Origin: SIG607 sp045605385
GTDB taxonomy: Bacteria > Bacillota > Clostridia > Oscillospirales > Acutalibacteraceae
Assembly: GCA_045605385.1 (NCBI GenBank)
Contig: JAZUPW010000017.1
Span: 144,924 to 208,923 of the forward strand
Length of the DNA: 64,000 nt
Reading direction: 5' to 3'
The translations under genes were made by a program, and so were the position numbers. The notes under the pieces are model-generated. The model was given only the letters and a program-made list of their open reading frames with translations. It did not search any database and was not told the origin of the DNA. Shown here one piece after another: positions 52,220-59,549 of this stretch. Numbering within the stretch: position 1 is the first letter of the stretch; each line of letters starts with the position of its first letter.

Positions 52220-52250
52220 AAACCGAAGTTTTTTGAGTAAACTTCGGTTT
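52220..52250 (+). terminator. Terminator after the DUF554 gene
   Basis: A 12-bp perfect stem, AAACCGAAGTTT with AAACTTCGGTTT and a 7-nt loop, followed by TTTTTG. Confidence 0.9.
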
Positions 52251-52332
52251 TTGCTTAATTTTTTATATTTTATGCTAAAAATATCATATAAATGTAACTA
52301 TTTAACTGTTATACTTTTTATGAGGTGATTTT

Positions 52333-54399
52333 ATGCAAAAAAGTTATATTAACACCGCTTCTGACAATTGGTATAGAAGTATAATCGAAGACACAGCGTT
52401 ATTCCCGTTTTCCTTTACCTACAATAACGTAAATTATAACGGTTTTGATAAAAGTTTTGAACTTATAAGCAAAGATACCGAGTGTAAGGGTTCAAAAGAA
52501 GCGGTAACGTTCGTATGGAAAAAAGATGAAGTTTTGCAAATAACTCTTATTTGTACTCATAACTTTAGTTACGGCGAAACCGAATGGATAGTTTGGTTTG
52601 AAAATATTGGCAATAAAAACAGCGGCGTTTTGTTCGACGTTAAATCTGTAATAAATTTTGAAGGCGAGACTCCTTTGCTTAAAGGCGTTTTGGGTGACCA
52701 TATAAATTATTATAAACCCTATTGCCATAACCTTAAAGAAATTGTACACTTCGAAACTCCCGAGCCATTACCCACACACGTTGTATTCCCCTATTTTAAC
52801 CTTGAATACGGTAATACGGGAAGTATGTTGGCTATTGGTTGGGCAGGAAACTGGTCGGCAGATTTTTCTTCTGATGGAAACACCACAACCTTTGTTGCGC
52901 GTTCTACACCAAGTATATGCACGTATTTAAAGCCGGGAGAAAAAATTCGAACCGCACTTTTTGTAAAAGCAGATTATACAGTCAGAGATGAAGACTACGC
53001 TACTAACTATTGGCGTGAATGGTATATAAAAGAAAATATGCCAAAAGCCGACAAAGAGGGCAACGACCTTTTACCGTTTTCAACTATATTTCTTTCTGCA
53101 GACACGGGACTTCCAAATTCCGACGGCAGTATATCGGAAAATTATACCACCTATAAGCCTTCACTTGAAAAAATGTTCAGCGAGGGTATTAGAGCTGATT
53201 TCCGTTGGTTAGACGCCGGTTGGTATTCCGCGCCCGACGGCAGCAGCGCTATTGCCTTTGACCATAAGCACGATTGGTATTATACTATGGGTACCTGGGA
53301 GCCCGACAAGACTAAATGGCCTGATAAAACCCTTTTGGAATCTACCGATTACGCACGTGAAAACGGTATGAAAACTTTACTTTGGTTTTCTCCCGAAATG
53401 GTACAGGACATACCTAACCTCATTAAAAATCACGGATACAAACAAGAATGGGTTGCCGACTTTGGACTTTATAACGCGGAAAACCATTGGCTTAAATGGA
53501 ATTTAAACCTTATGGGCAATGAAGATTGCTATAACTGGACTGCTTCGAGAATAAAAAAAGTTCTTCTTGAAAATAAAATAGAAATGTACCGTGAAGACGT
53601 TAATTTAGAGTACGGAAGACATTTAAAACTTCAAGACCGAGTTGAAGGTCCAAACCGTATCGGTATTACCGAATTAAAACAGGTTGCCGCTCACTACCGT
53701 TTGCTTGATGAAATGATAGAAACAACTACCTCCTTTGGCGGCTGCGCTTTTGTTGACTGTTGTGCAGGCGGTGGTGGAAGAAACGATATCGAATCCCTTA
53801 GAAGGGGCGTTCCGATTCTTCGAAGTGACCGTGACCGCACTTCAACCGACCTTCGCCTTTCAATTACTTCTTCCTTAAGCAAATGGATACCCTTTAACGG
53901 TTCTTGTGTACGTGCAAAGAAATGGGAAACCGACGTACAAGGTTTTACCGACAAATATATTTTCCGCGCTTCACTGCTCCCTATTCTTAATATAGACGGT
54001 CAGTTTGTTTACCAAACAGATAAATCACAGTTTGAATTTATAAGAAACGGTATTGCGGAATGGAAAAAAGTTTCTCCGTATTTACTTAAAGAATTTTATA
54101 CACATACCAAATGGCAAAAAGAAGGCGAAACCAACGTTTTTGTTGCTTTTTCATATTACGATAGCGAAAACAAAGATGGTGTACTCCTTGCCTTCCGTCA
54201 GGAAAAATGTACAGAAGATACTCTTGTAATAAATCTTCCCTACGTAAAAGAAAATGAAATCTGCACAATTACCGATGAAGACACAAAAGAAAGCGTAAGC
54301 TTTACAAAACACGAAATTGATTCAGGTAAATTAAAGTTATTCTTCAGCCAACCCCGTACAGCAAGAATACTTTGGGTGAAAGTGAAAAACAATGAATAA
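52333..54399 (+). CDS. Alpha-galactosidase, GH36 type
   Basis: A 688-residue intracellular enzyme with no signal peptide. The N-terminal ~230 residues are a beta-supersandwich; the barrel follows with FRWLDAGWYSAPDG, KTLLWFSPEMV and WNLNLM. MYREDVN near residue 417 places an Asp where GH36 has its nucleophile, although KWD is commoner than REDVN. CCAGGGGRNDIE near 477-488 holds the acid/base Asp. A C-terminal beta domain ends it. It releases terminal alpha-galactose, for example from raffinose-type sugars. GAGGTG precedes the ATG; the transporter gene overlaps its end by 8 nt. Confidence 0.9.
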   Translation: MQKSYINTASDNWYRSIIEDTALFPFSFTYNNVNYNGFDKSFELISKDTECKGSKEAVTFVWKKDEVLQITLICTHNFSYGETEWIVWFENIGNKNSGVLFDVKSVINFEGETPLLKGVLGDHINYYKPYCHNLKEIVHFETPEPLPTHVVFPYFNLEYGNTGSMLAIGWAGNWSADFSSDGNTTTFVARSTPSICTYLKPGEKIRTALFVKADYTVRDEDYATNYWREWYIKENMPKADKEGNDLLPFSTIFLSADTGLPNSDGSISENYTTYKPSLEKMFSEGIRADFRWLDAGWYSAPDGSSAIAFDHKHDWYYTMGTWEPDKTKWPDKTLLESTDYARENGMKTLLWFSPEMVQDIPNLIKNHGYKQEWVADFGLYNAENHWLKWNLNLMGNEDCYNWTASRIKKVLLENKIEMYREDVNLEYGRHLKLQDRVEGPNRIGITELKQVAAHYRLLDEMIETTTSFGGCAFVDCCAGGGGRNDIESLRRGVPILRSDRDRTSTDLRLSITSSLSKWIPFNGSCVRAKKWETDVQGFTDKYIFRASLLPILNIDGQFVYQTDKSQFEFIRNGIAEWKKVSPYLLKEFYTHTKWQKEGETNVFVAFSYYDSENKDGVLLAFRQEKCTEDTLVINLPYVKENEICTITDEDTKESVSFTKHEIDSGKLKLFFSQPRTARILWVKVKNNE

Positions 54400-55267
54400 C
54401 TGGTTACTATTATCAATCTCTATAACTGCATACGTTCTGGGAAGCGCAATAAAAAGAATATACAGCAAAAACTTTTCAGAGAACGATAAATCATACAATT
54501 TTTTTAACTGTGTTTCTTGCCTTATATGCACCGCCGTGCTAATATTAACGGCGTCTTCCTTTAAAGTATCGCTTTTTACCATTGTTTTAGCTATAACATT
54601 TGGAATTATAACCTTGTTGCAACAACTTTATAATTTAAAAGCCTTTAATATCGGTCCTTTTTCCTATACCTCTGTGATTATAACGCTTTCCACTATAATT
54701 CCTGCGCTTTCCGGCACTATATTTTGGAACGAAAAAATATCTGCCATACAAATTGTCGGAATGCTTTTAATGATGGCTTGTATAATACTTTCGGCAGACT
54801 TCAAAGGCGAAAACAAAAAAGCCACTGTTACTTGGTTTATATATACTGTTATAGCCTTTCTTGGTGTAGGCATTATAGGAATTATGCAAAAATGGCACCA
54901 GAGCACCGTATATAAAAACGAACTTGACTCTTTTTTAATAATATCTTTTTCCATTTCTTTTATCGTTTCGCTATTTAATTTACTAAAAAACAAAGGCTGT
55001 GTTGTGGCAATAAAAAAGACTTCTTGGTGGAAATCAATTTTACTTATTTGTATTTGCGGAATCTGTATAGCGCTTAACAACAAATTAAATATTTTCCTTT
55101 CGGGAACTATGCCCAGTTCTGTATTCTTTCCTGTTGTAAACGGTGGCGGACTAATTATAAACATAGCAGTTGCCGTATTTATTTTCAAAGAAAATTTAAG
55201 CGCAAAAAGATGGTTGGGTATTATTATCGGAATAATTGCAGTAATTCTGCTTTGTAATCCTTTTTAA
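54392..55267 (+). CDS. EamA/DMT-family transporter
   Basis: A 291-residue membrane protein with about ten helices in two EamA-like halves. The first half has YTSVIITLSTIIPALSGTIFW, the second FPVVNGGGLIINIAVAVFIFKENLS, the recurring IFxE end of EamA repeats. The substrate is unknown. It overlaps the alpha-galactosidase gene by 8 nt, so sugar or sugar-derivative transport is a reasonable guess. Confidence 0.82.
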   Translation: MNNWLLLSISITAYVLGSAIKRIYSKNFSENDKSYNFFNCVSCLICTAVLILTASSFKVSLFTIVLAITFGIITLLQQLYNLKAFNIGPFSYTSVIITLSTIIPALSGTIFWNEKISAIQIVGMLLMMACIILSADFKGENKKATVTWFIYTVIAFLGVGIIGIMQKWHQSTVYKNELDSFLIISFSISFIVSLFNLLKNKGCVVAIKKTSWWKSILLICICGICIALNNKLNIFLSGTMPSSVFFPVVNGGGLIINIAVAVFIFKENLSAKRWLGIIIGIIAVILLCNPF

Positions 55268-55270
55268 AGC

Positions 55271-55299
55271 AAAAAACGCCGAATTATTCAGCGTTTTTT
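55271..55299. terminator. Bidirectional terminator between convergent EamA and AraC genes
   Basis: AAAAAACGC pairs with GCGTTTTTT, with an inner GAA/TTC pair around a TTA loop. It overlaps the stop and last codons of the AraC gene (55284). Confidence 0.82.
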
Positions 55300-56120
55300 C
55301 TTATTTTCCTGTATTTATGCGGGGTTGTTCCAAACTGTTTTTTAAAAGCCGAAATAAAATGTGAGCAATCTGTAAAACCTGCCTTATAACTTATTTCATT
55401 TATGCTCATATCACTACTTAAAAGTTTTTCGGCAAACGAAAGTTTTTTGTATTCCAAAAACCTTTTTGGAGAAAGATGTATATGTTCAGCAAACAATCTG
55501 TCAAGCGTTGAATGGCTTATATAAAGACTCGGCAGAATTTCGCTTATATGTGAAATCTCGGTAAAATCAGAATCAATTATGTCTAACGCCTGTCTTAGCA
55601 CACGCGGAATATTATGTTCTGTTTTGTTACCTTCATTTTCATAGTCATTTGGATATTTAAGAATTTTTAAAAACAGCAACGCTTTATTAAATTCGTCGTT
55701 TTTTATACATGCCGAACGGTATGCTTCCAGATCAGATAACAACTTTTCCTTTACTACTGCTTCAAAACGGTAAATTTTAGGAATATTCAAAGATTTAAAA
55801 TAATTATACAGTTCAGCGTTGTTATAAGCGTCTATCCACATACAATAATTTTCGTGCTTACAAGACTCATTGTAAATGCAATAGTGAACGTCATTCGGAT
55901 TTAATATCAACATATCACCCGAAGAAATACCGTAAATCTCACTGTTAACAAGAAAACTTACGTTTCCCGAAACGTTAATATATATTTCAAAAAAATCGTG
56001 AATATGAGGTCCGTCTAATTCAGGGTCATTCTTCTCATAAAATTCATCGCTGTATTTCAGTTCAAAGCGCAAATCGTTAAGTATATCAAAACTACTTGCC
56101 AAATAAGGTGTATACGGCAT
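55284..56120 (-). CDS. AraC-family transcriptional regulator (second)
   Basis: A 278-residue regulator. The N-terminal cupin has DGPHIHDFFEIYINVSGNVS and GDMLILNPNDVHY. The C-terminal double helix-turn-helix has LYISHSTLDRLFAEH and EISYKAGFTDCSHFISAFKKQ, ending PHKYRK. It is convergent with the alpha-galactosidase/EamA pair and is its likely regulator. It has a perfect-consensus promoter. The effector is unknown. Confidence 0.9.
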   Translation of the reverse strand: MPYTPYLASSFDILNDLRFELKYSDEFYEKNDPELDGPHIHDFFEIYINVSGNVSFLVNSEIYGISSGDMLILNPNDVHYCIYNESCKHENYCMWIDAYNNAELYNYFKSLNIPKIYRFEAVVKEKLLSDLEAYRSACIKNDEFNKALLFLKILKYPNDYENEGNKTEHNIPRVLRQALDIIDSDFTEISHISEILPSLYISHSTLDRLFAEHIHLSPKRFLEYKKLSFAEKLLSSDMSINEISYKAGFTDCSHFISAFKKQFGTTPHKYRKIRKNAE

Positions 56121-56185
56121 AGAACCACTCCAAAATATTCATATTTTCCAACAACCTGAAAGCAAAAATATAATAATCTTATCAA

Positions 56186-56214
56186 ATTATAATATTTCTC
56201 CTCGTTTTTGTCAA
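56186..56214 (-). promoter_or_regulatory. Perfect-consensus sigma-A promoter for the second AraC gene
   Basis: On the minus strand, TTGACA (56214-56209), exactly 17 bp, then TATAAT (56191-56186). The leader is about 60 nt. The rest of 56121-56371 holds a terminator and nothing else that I see. Confidence 0.88.
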
Positions 56215-56280
56215 CAAAAAGCCCGTCCTTAAAAATCTAACCGTTAAGTAAACCATAACTAAAAATTAAAGAAAATATAT

Positions 56281-56316
56281 AAAACACCCACAGTTTCGAA
56301 AAACTACGGGTGTTTT
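56281..56316 (-). terminator. Terminator after the first DegV gene
   Basis: AAAACACCC pairs with GGGTGTTTT, with an inner AGTTT/AAACT pair. On the minus strand it is followed by TTTTATATATTTTC. Confidence 0.75.
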
Positions 56317-56371
56317 CGCATCTTGTCGTACTGTTAATAAGTGCATAACTCACACATATAAACATTAACTC

Positions 56372-57217
56372 TTAAATATCTTTTTCAAAGCCTATAAGCA
56401 GTCCGCCTTTTTCGGCATAAAAAGTACAAAGACCTCTGCTCTGACCTATTTCGGTTTTTGCACATGGGAATTTTTCCTTAATTAAACCCTCAAGTGCTAA
56501 TGCCGCATTTTCGTTTATACAGTGCATTATTCTTACTCTTCCGCCGTTATAGCCAAGTTCTTCTAAGTTTTCAACAATTGATAACAGCGCTTTTTTCTCG
56601 CCGCGGCATTTATTAAGCGGTTCAAGATCACCTTTATGACTTGCTTTACCAACCATTCTTATTCCTAAAAATCCTGCCATTTTAGCAACAATAGAACTGA
56701 CTCTGCCGTTGTTTGCCAAGTTATTAAGAGATTCCAGCATAAACAAAAGTCCTGTTTTATTGCTGTATTCCTGTGCATATTTACAGGCGTTTTCAAAACT
56801 CATTCCGTTTATAATACATTCCTTGAATTTTTCTAAAATAAGAACCATTTCGGGGCCTGTTGTCAATGAGTTCAAAACAAACACTTTACGGTCGGGATAA
56901 GTTTCTTCATAAGTTTGCTTTGCAAGACAAGCAGCGTTATAGCTACCCGAAAGTGTTGCAGTTATGGTAATGCAGAAAACATACTTGGCATCACCAAAGG
57001 CATCTAACCAATCGGCAGTATTTGGACAAGAGGTAGAAGATTTACCGCTGTAATTCTGAAGATAATCTGCCATATTTTCAACGTCTAAATCGGCATCGTC
57101 TACAAATTCTTTTTCGGCAGTAATTATTTTAAGCGGCGCCGAACTAAAAGAAAGCCCGTCAAGTGTAAGTAAATCGGCCGAAGAATCGGCAACTATTTTT
57201 ATATTTTCAATACTCAT
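56372..57217 (-). CDS. DegV-family fatty-acid-binding protein (FakB-like) 1
   Basis: A 281-residue DegV protein: IVADSSADLLTL at the start, then DADLDVENMADYLQ, SSTSCPNTADWLDAF, FCITITATLSGSYNAA and MLESLNNLANNGRVS. The family holds a fatty acid in a central pocket and presents it to a FakA-type kinase. Here the opening motif is ADSSADL and the serine-bearing CPN replaces the more usual TSQ/TSQP. No FakA gene is in the window. It is one of two adjacent DegV genes with separate promoters. Confidence 0.88.
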   Translation of the reverse strand: MSIENIKIVADSSADLLTLDGLSFSSAPLKIITAEKEFVDDADLDVENMADYLQNYSGKSSTSCPNTADWLDAFGDAKYVFCITITATLSGSYNAACLAKQTYEETYPDRKVFVLNSLTTGPEMVLILEKFKECIINGMSFENACKYAQEYSNKTGLLFMLESLNNLANNGRVSSIVAKMAGFLGIRMVGKASHKGDLEPLNKCRGEKKALLSIVENLEELGYNGGRVRIMHCINENAALALEGLIKEKFPCAKTEIGQSRGLCTFYAEKGGLLIGFEKDI

Positions 57218-57248
57218 ATAATATTCCTTCCAAATTTAATACCTGTAA

Positions 57249-57278
57249 ATTATATATTCATAATACATAATCAATCAA
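57249..57278 (-). promoter_or_regulatory. Promoter for DegV gene 1
   Basis: On the minus strand, TTGATT (57278-57273), an 18-bp spacer and TATAAT (57254-57249). TTGATTGATTA repeats, so the exact -35 is uncertain. Confidence 0.6.
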
Positions 57279-57335
57279 TCTACTTGATATAAATATTGGT
57301 AGCGAGATAATTCTTATTAGTAGAATTAATAAAAA

Positions 57336-57360
57336 CCGACTCTACTAACAGTAGAATCGG
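57336..57360 (-). terminator. Terminator after DegV gene 2
   Basis: CCGA pairs with TCGG, then one mismatch, then TCTACT with AGTAGA around an AAC loop. On the minus strand it is followed by TTTTTATTAAT. Confidence 0.82.
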
Positions 57361-57366
57361 CATTGT

Positions 57367-58209
57367 TTACTGATATTTAAAGAAAGCAACCGCAACAGCG
57401 CCGGGACCTACATGAGTACCGATAACACTGCCTATAAGCGTTGTATGAAGCGTATCTACGGCACTTTTCCATAAAAAAGAACTGTCTTCTATATACTTAT
57501 TCAAAAGCGCATCGCTAAGTCCTGTAAAGCCAAGCAAAACAGGTTTTGAAAAATCAACCCCACCCGCATTAGCAATTTCGGTAACAAGTAAATTATTGCC
57601 CTGCTTAGAACCACGCGCCTTGCCAAGCATTTTTATTTCGCCATCAGTAACACTAAGCACGGGTTTAATATTAAGCAATCCGCCTGCAAAAGCAACCGTT
57701 TTGGAAACTCTTCCGCCCTTTTGCAAATATTCAAGTGTATCTACCAAAGCAACAACACATATTTTACTTTTAACGTTTTCAAGAATGCTTACAATAGTTT
57801 TAGCATCACATCCGTCTTCTGCCAGTTTTAAAGCATATTCGGCTAAAATGCCCGAACCAATTGCAACACTTTTGCTGTCAACAACATAAATATCTTCATA
57901 ATCACTCGCGGCAATGCGGGCGCTTTGATAGGTGCCCGAAAAATTTGAAGCAAGTGTAATAACAACAGCACTATCCCCGTTTGACTTCACTTCATCGAAA
58001 TATTTTATAAACACTTCTGGCGTTGCCTGACTTGTTTTAGGTAAAACAGAACTTTCAATAAGCATTTCGTAAAAACGCCTACGAGTTATCGTTACACCGT
58101 CAATATATTCTTCTTCACCAAAATTCACCGTAAGAGGTACAACGGTAAAACTTTCTTTTAATTCTTCAGCAACATCAACCGTTGAATCTATAATAATTCT
58201 TACACTCAT
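57367..58209 (-). CDS. DegV-family fatty-acid-binding protein (FakB-like) 2
   Basis: A 280-residue DegV protein: RIIIDSTVDVAEEL, then LPKTSQATPEVF with the common TSQ motif, VITLASNFSGTYQSARIAA, ALVDTLEYLQKGGRVS and LIGSVIGTHVGPGAVAVAF. It is the more typical of the two DegV proteins here. It is transcribed alone from a perfect-consensus promoter about 66 nt upstream, with its own terminator. Confidence 0.92.
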   Translation of the reverse strand: MSVRIIIDSTVDVAEELKESFTVVPLTVNFGEEEYIDGVTITRRRFYEMLIESSVLPKTSQATPEVFIKYFDEVKSNGDSAVVITLASNFSGTYQSARIAASDYEDIYVVDSKSVAIGSGILAEYALKLAEDGCDAKTIVSILENVKSKICVVALVDTLEYLQKGGRVSKTVAFAGGLLNIKPVLSVTDGEIKMLGKARGSKQGNNLLVTEIANAGGVDFSKPVLLGFTGLSDALLNKYIEDSSFLWKSAVDTLHTTLIGSVIGTHVGPGAVAVAFFKYQ

Positions 58210-58281
58210 ATAATTACTCCTAAATTATTACTCACTCTTCCCTATAATCCTAAATTATTATACACTGTAAAGATTAATATT

Positions 58282-58310
58282 ATTATAGCGAAAACTTGTT
58301 GATTTGTCAA
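58282..58310 (-). promoter_or_regulatory. Perfect-consensus promoter of DegV gene 2 with inverted repeat
   Basis: On the minus strand, TTGACA (58310-58305), exactly 17 bp, then TATAAT (58287-58282). An inverted repeat TGTTGA-TTTG-TCAACA (58297-58312) covers the -35 box and could bind a repressor. Such a site would suit lipid-responsive control, but that is inference. Confidence 0.88.
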
Positions 58311-58460
58311 CATCTCGCCTCCTACATATTGTTGCGTAAGGGTTGTTTTGTGTTTCGAATTTAATGACACGAAGCGATTTTAGATTCTTTTTATTCGCAT
58401 AAGTTTCAACGTTCTCGACATCTTTTGGAAGTTGTTCAACCAACCACTTATAAAGTGCAG
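58311..58460. other. Intergenic stretch without a supported gene
   Basis: Together with the flanking promoter and hairpin, 58210-58559 carries no gene I can support. A 105-codon frame (58258-58575, minus) crosses it, but it contains a perfect promoter and a terminator hairpin. The DNA here has slightly higher GC than the rest of the gap and could be a remnant of coding sequence. Confidence 0.4.
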
Positions 58461-58501
58461 AAAAAATCCTCTTTTGTCCGTTAGACAAAAGAGGATTTTT
58501 T
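58461..58501. terminator. Long perfect hairpin, terminator of the membrane-protein gene
   Basis: An 18-bp perfect stem (58461-58478 with 58484-58501) and a 5-nt loop CGTTA. It has A6 on the left and T6 on the right, so it can terminate in both directions. Its core CTCTTTTGTC...GACAAAAGAG is shared with the hairpin at 59258-59299. Confidence 0.9.
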
Positions 58502-58559
58502 GTTGGCAAAGACAACCTAAGCGGAGCAGAATTGAGATAAGAAAGCATATAAGTATACC

Positions 58560-59042
58560 TTAACTTTTGCACCAAGTTTTAATCTTTTTAATATTTGTCG
58601 TACTTAAACACCAAATAATATAGCGCTTGTTATCAACTGTCGTTATGGTTACCTTGTTCGATGAACCGACTCTGCCCGTTTCAAGTTTATGCTGAATAGA
58701 TTGGATGTGATTTTTATATATTGCACAGCTTCCAGCCCAGATCAACCAATTCTTGCTCAAATACAAGGTTGTTTCGAGGTGGTCTGCATCGGTATCGGAA
58801 AATACCGTATCATATAACGATTCTTGTTGCCTGATCATTTTCCGAAAGCGAATAATTGGCAGGAAACTAATCAAAACACAAATAAACGCAATAGAAAAGG
58901 GCGTAAACGCAACAACTAAATCGTAAGATAACACGTCATAAATTAAACTAACGATAAGCAGAGGTATAAAAACAATCGTCGCACAAATTAATGCAAGTAT
59001 GATATTTCTTTTTAGGTATATTTTTGTGTATTTTTCGATCAC
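58560..59042 (-). CDS. Small membrane protein of unknown function
   Basis: A 160-residue protein with two transmembrane helices (about residues 13-34 and 44-66) and a cytoplasmic C-terminal domain of ~90 residues. HLETTLYLSKNWLIWAG, NKVTITTVDNKRYIIW and the final TNIKKIKTWC look like a small PH-like beta domain (YcxB/bPH style), a weak assignment. The start is GTG 59042 with GGGGTGG upstream. The -35 box of its promoter lies in the terminal repeat of the hairpin array. It is flanked by two related long hairpins. No family is recognised with certainty. Confidence 0.6.
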   Translation of the reverse strand: MIEKYTKIYLKRNIILALICATIVFIPLLIVSLIYDVLSYDLVVAFTPFSIAFICVLISFLPIIRFRKMIRQQESLYDTVFSDTDADHLETTLYLSKNWLIWAGSCAIYKNHIQSIQHKLETGRVGSSNKVTITTVDNKRYIIWCLSTTNIKKIKTWCKS

Positions 59043-59061
59043 AACACCACCCCATTATCTT

Positions 59062-59090
59062 ATTATATCATCGTTTGTTACACTTTTCAA
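59062..59090 (-). promoter_or_regulatory. Sigma-A promoter of the small membrane-protein gene
   Basis: On the minus strand, TTGAAA (59090-59085), a 17-bp spacer ending in TGA (extended -10) and TATAAT (59067-59062). The -35 box is part of the left terminal repeat of the hairpin array (59084-59096). Confidence 0.8.
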
Positions 59091-59262
59091 TGATATACCG
59101 CTGACGCGATATGATATACGGCGTTGCCGTATGATATACTTGCTACGCAAGCATGATATAATATCCGTTCCTCATATGCCGAAGGCATATATCATCGCTC
59201 GAAGAGCGATATCATATCCAAGATATATCACCCGTTCCACAAGGAACGGATATCATTGAAAA
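59084..59262. repeat. Tandem hairpin array with 7-bp linkers and terminal inverted repeats
   Basis: The element is bounded by a perfect 13-bp inverted repeat, TTTTCAATGATAT (59084-59096) and ATATCATTGAAAA (59250-59262). Inside, the linker ATGATAT occurs at 59090, 59111, 59131 and 59153. Its complement ATATCAT occurs at 59189, 59209 and 59250, with a one-base variant at 59225. Between linkers lie short stems of different sequence: 59116-59132 (7 bp, GTT loop), 59139-59151 (5 bp), 59174-59190 (7 bp, GAA loop), 59194-59210 (7 bp, GAA loop) and 59232-59249 (7 bp, ACAA loop), plus a weak one at 59099-59108. No protein is encoded. The linkers could also pair across the element, making one large branched structure. 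Confidence 0.85.
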
Positions 59263-59299
59263 AAGTCTCTTTTGTCTACTGACAAAAGAGACTTTTTTC
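59258..59299 (-). terminator. Long perfect hairpin, terminator of the tRNA operon
   Basis: A 19-bp perfect stem (59258-59276 with 59281-59299) and a TACT loop. On the minus strand it ends in TTTTTTC. It lies directly after tRNA-Gly and shares its core with the 58461 hairpin. Confidence 0.9.
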
Positions 59300-59300
59300 G

Positions 59301-59376
59301 TGGAGCGGATTACGAGGCTCGAACTCGCTACCTCCACCTTGGCAAGGTGGCGCTCTACCAGATGAGCTAAATCCGC
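59301..59376 (-). tRNA. tRNA-Gly (GCC)
   Basis: Cloverleaf with acceptor GCGGATT/AATCCGC, anticodon loop TTGCCAA (GCC), T loop GTTCGAG and encoded CCA. Last tRNA of the cluster. Confidence 0.97.
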
Positions 59377-59385
59377 ATATTCAAA

Positions 59386-59461
59386 TGGTGCCTCCGGTCG
59401 GAATCGAACCAACGACACGGGGATTTTCAGTCCCCTGCTCTACCAACTGAGCTACAGAGGC
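59386..59461 (-). tRNA. tRNA-Phe (GAA)
   Basis: Cloverleaf with acceptor GCCTCTG/CGGAGGC, anticodon loop CTGAAAA (GAA), T loop GTTCGAT and encoded CCA. Confidence 0.97.
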
Positions 59462-59466
59462 AAAAA

Positions 59467-59543
59467 TGGCGACCTGGATGGGGCTCGAACCCACGACCTC
59501 TAGCGTGACAGGCTAGCGTTCTAACCAACTGAACTACCAGGCC
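59467..59543 (-). tRNA. tRNA-Asp (GTC)
   Basis: Cloverleaf with acceptor GGCCTGG/CCAGGTC (one G-U pair), anticodon loop CTGTCAC (GTC), T loop GTTCGAG and encoded CCA. Confidence 0.97.
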
Positions 59544-59549
59544 AAAAAA

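Noticed and set aside
52280..52332. Promoter directly before the alpha-galactosidase
   Set aside because: TATACT at about 52312 would be a possible -10, but no -35 box fits and the leader would be about 10 nt.
58258..58575. A 105-codon minus-strand frame after the small membrane-protein gene
   Set aside because: It contains a perfect terminator hairpin and a perfect sigma-A promoter, has only a TTG start and shows no known family. It is more likely a chance frame or a remnant.
59084..59262. CRISPR array
   Set aside because: The repeated piece is only 7 bp, the spacers are themselves palindromes of about 13-18 bp, and no cas gene is near.
59212..59418. A 68-codon minus-strand frame over tRNA-Gly and tRNA-Phe
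   Set aside because: It is made of tRNA sequence plus the terminator. Such frames are a well-known false call.
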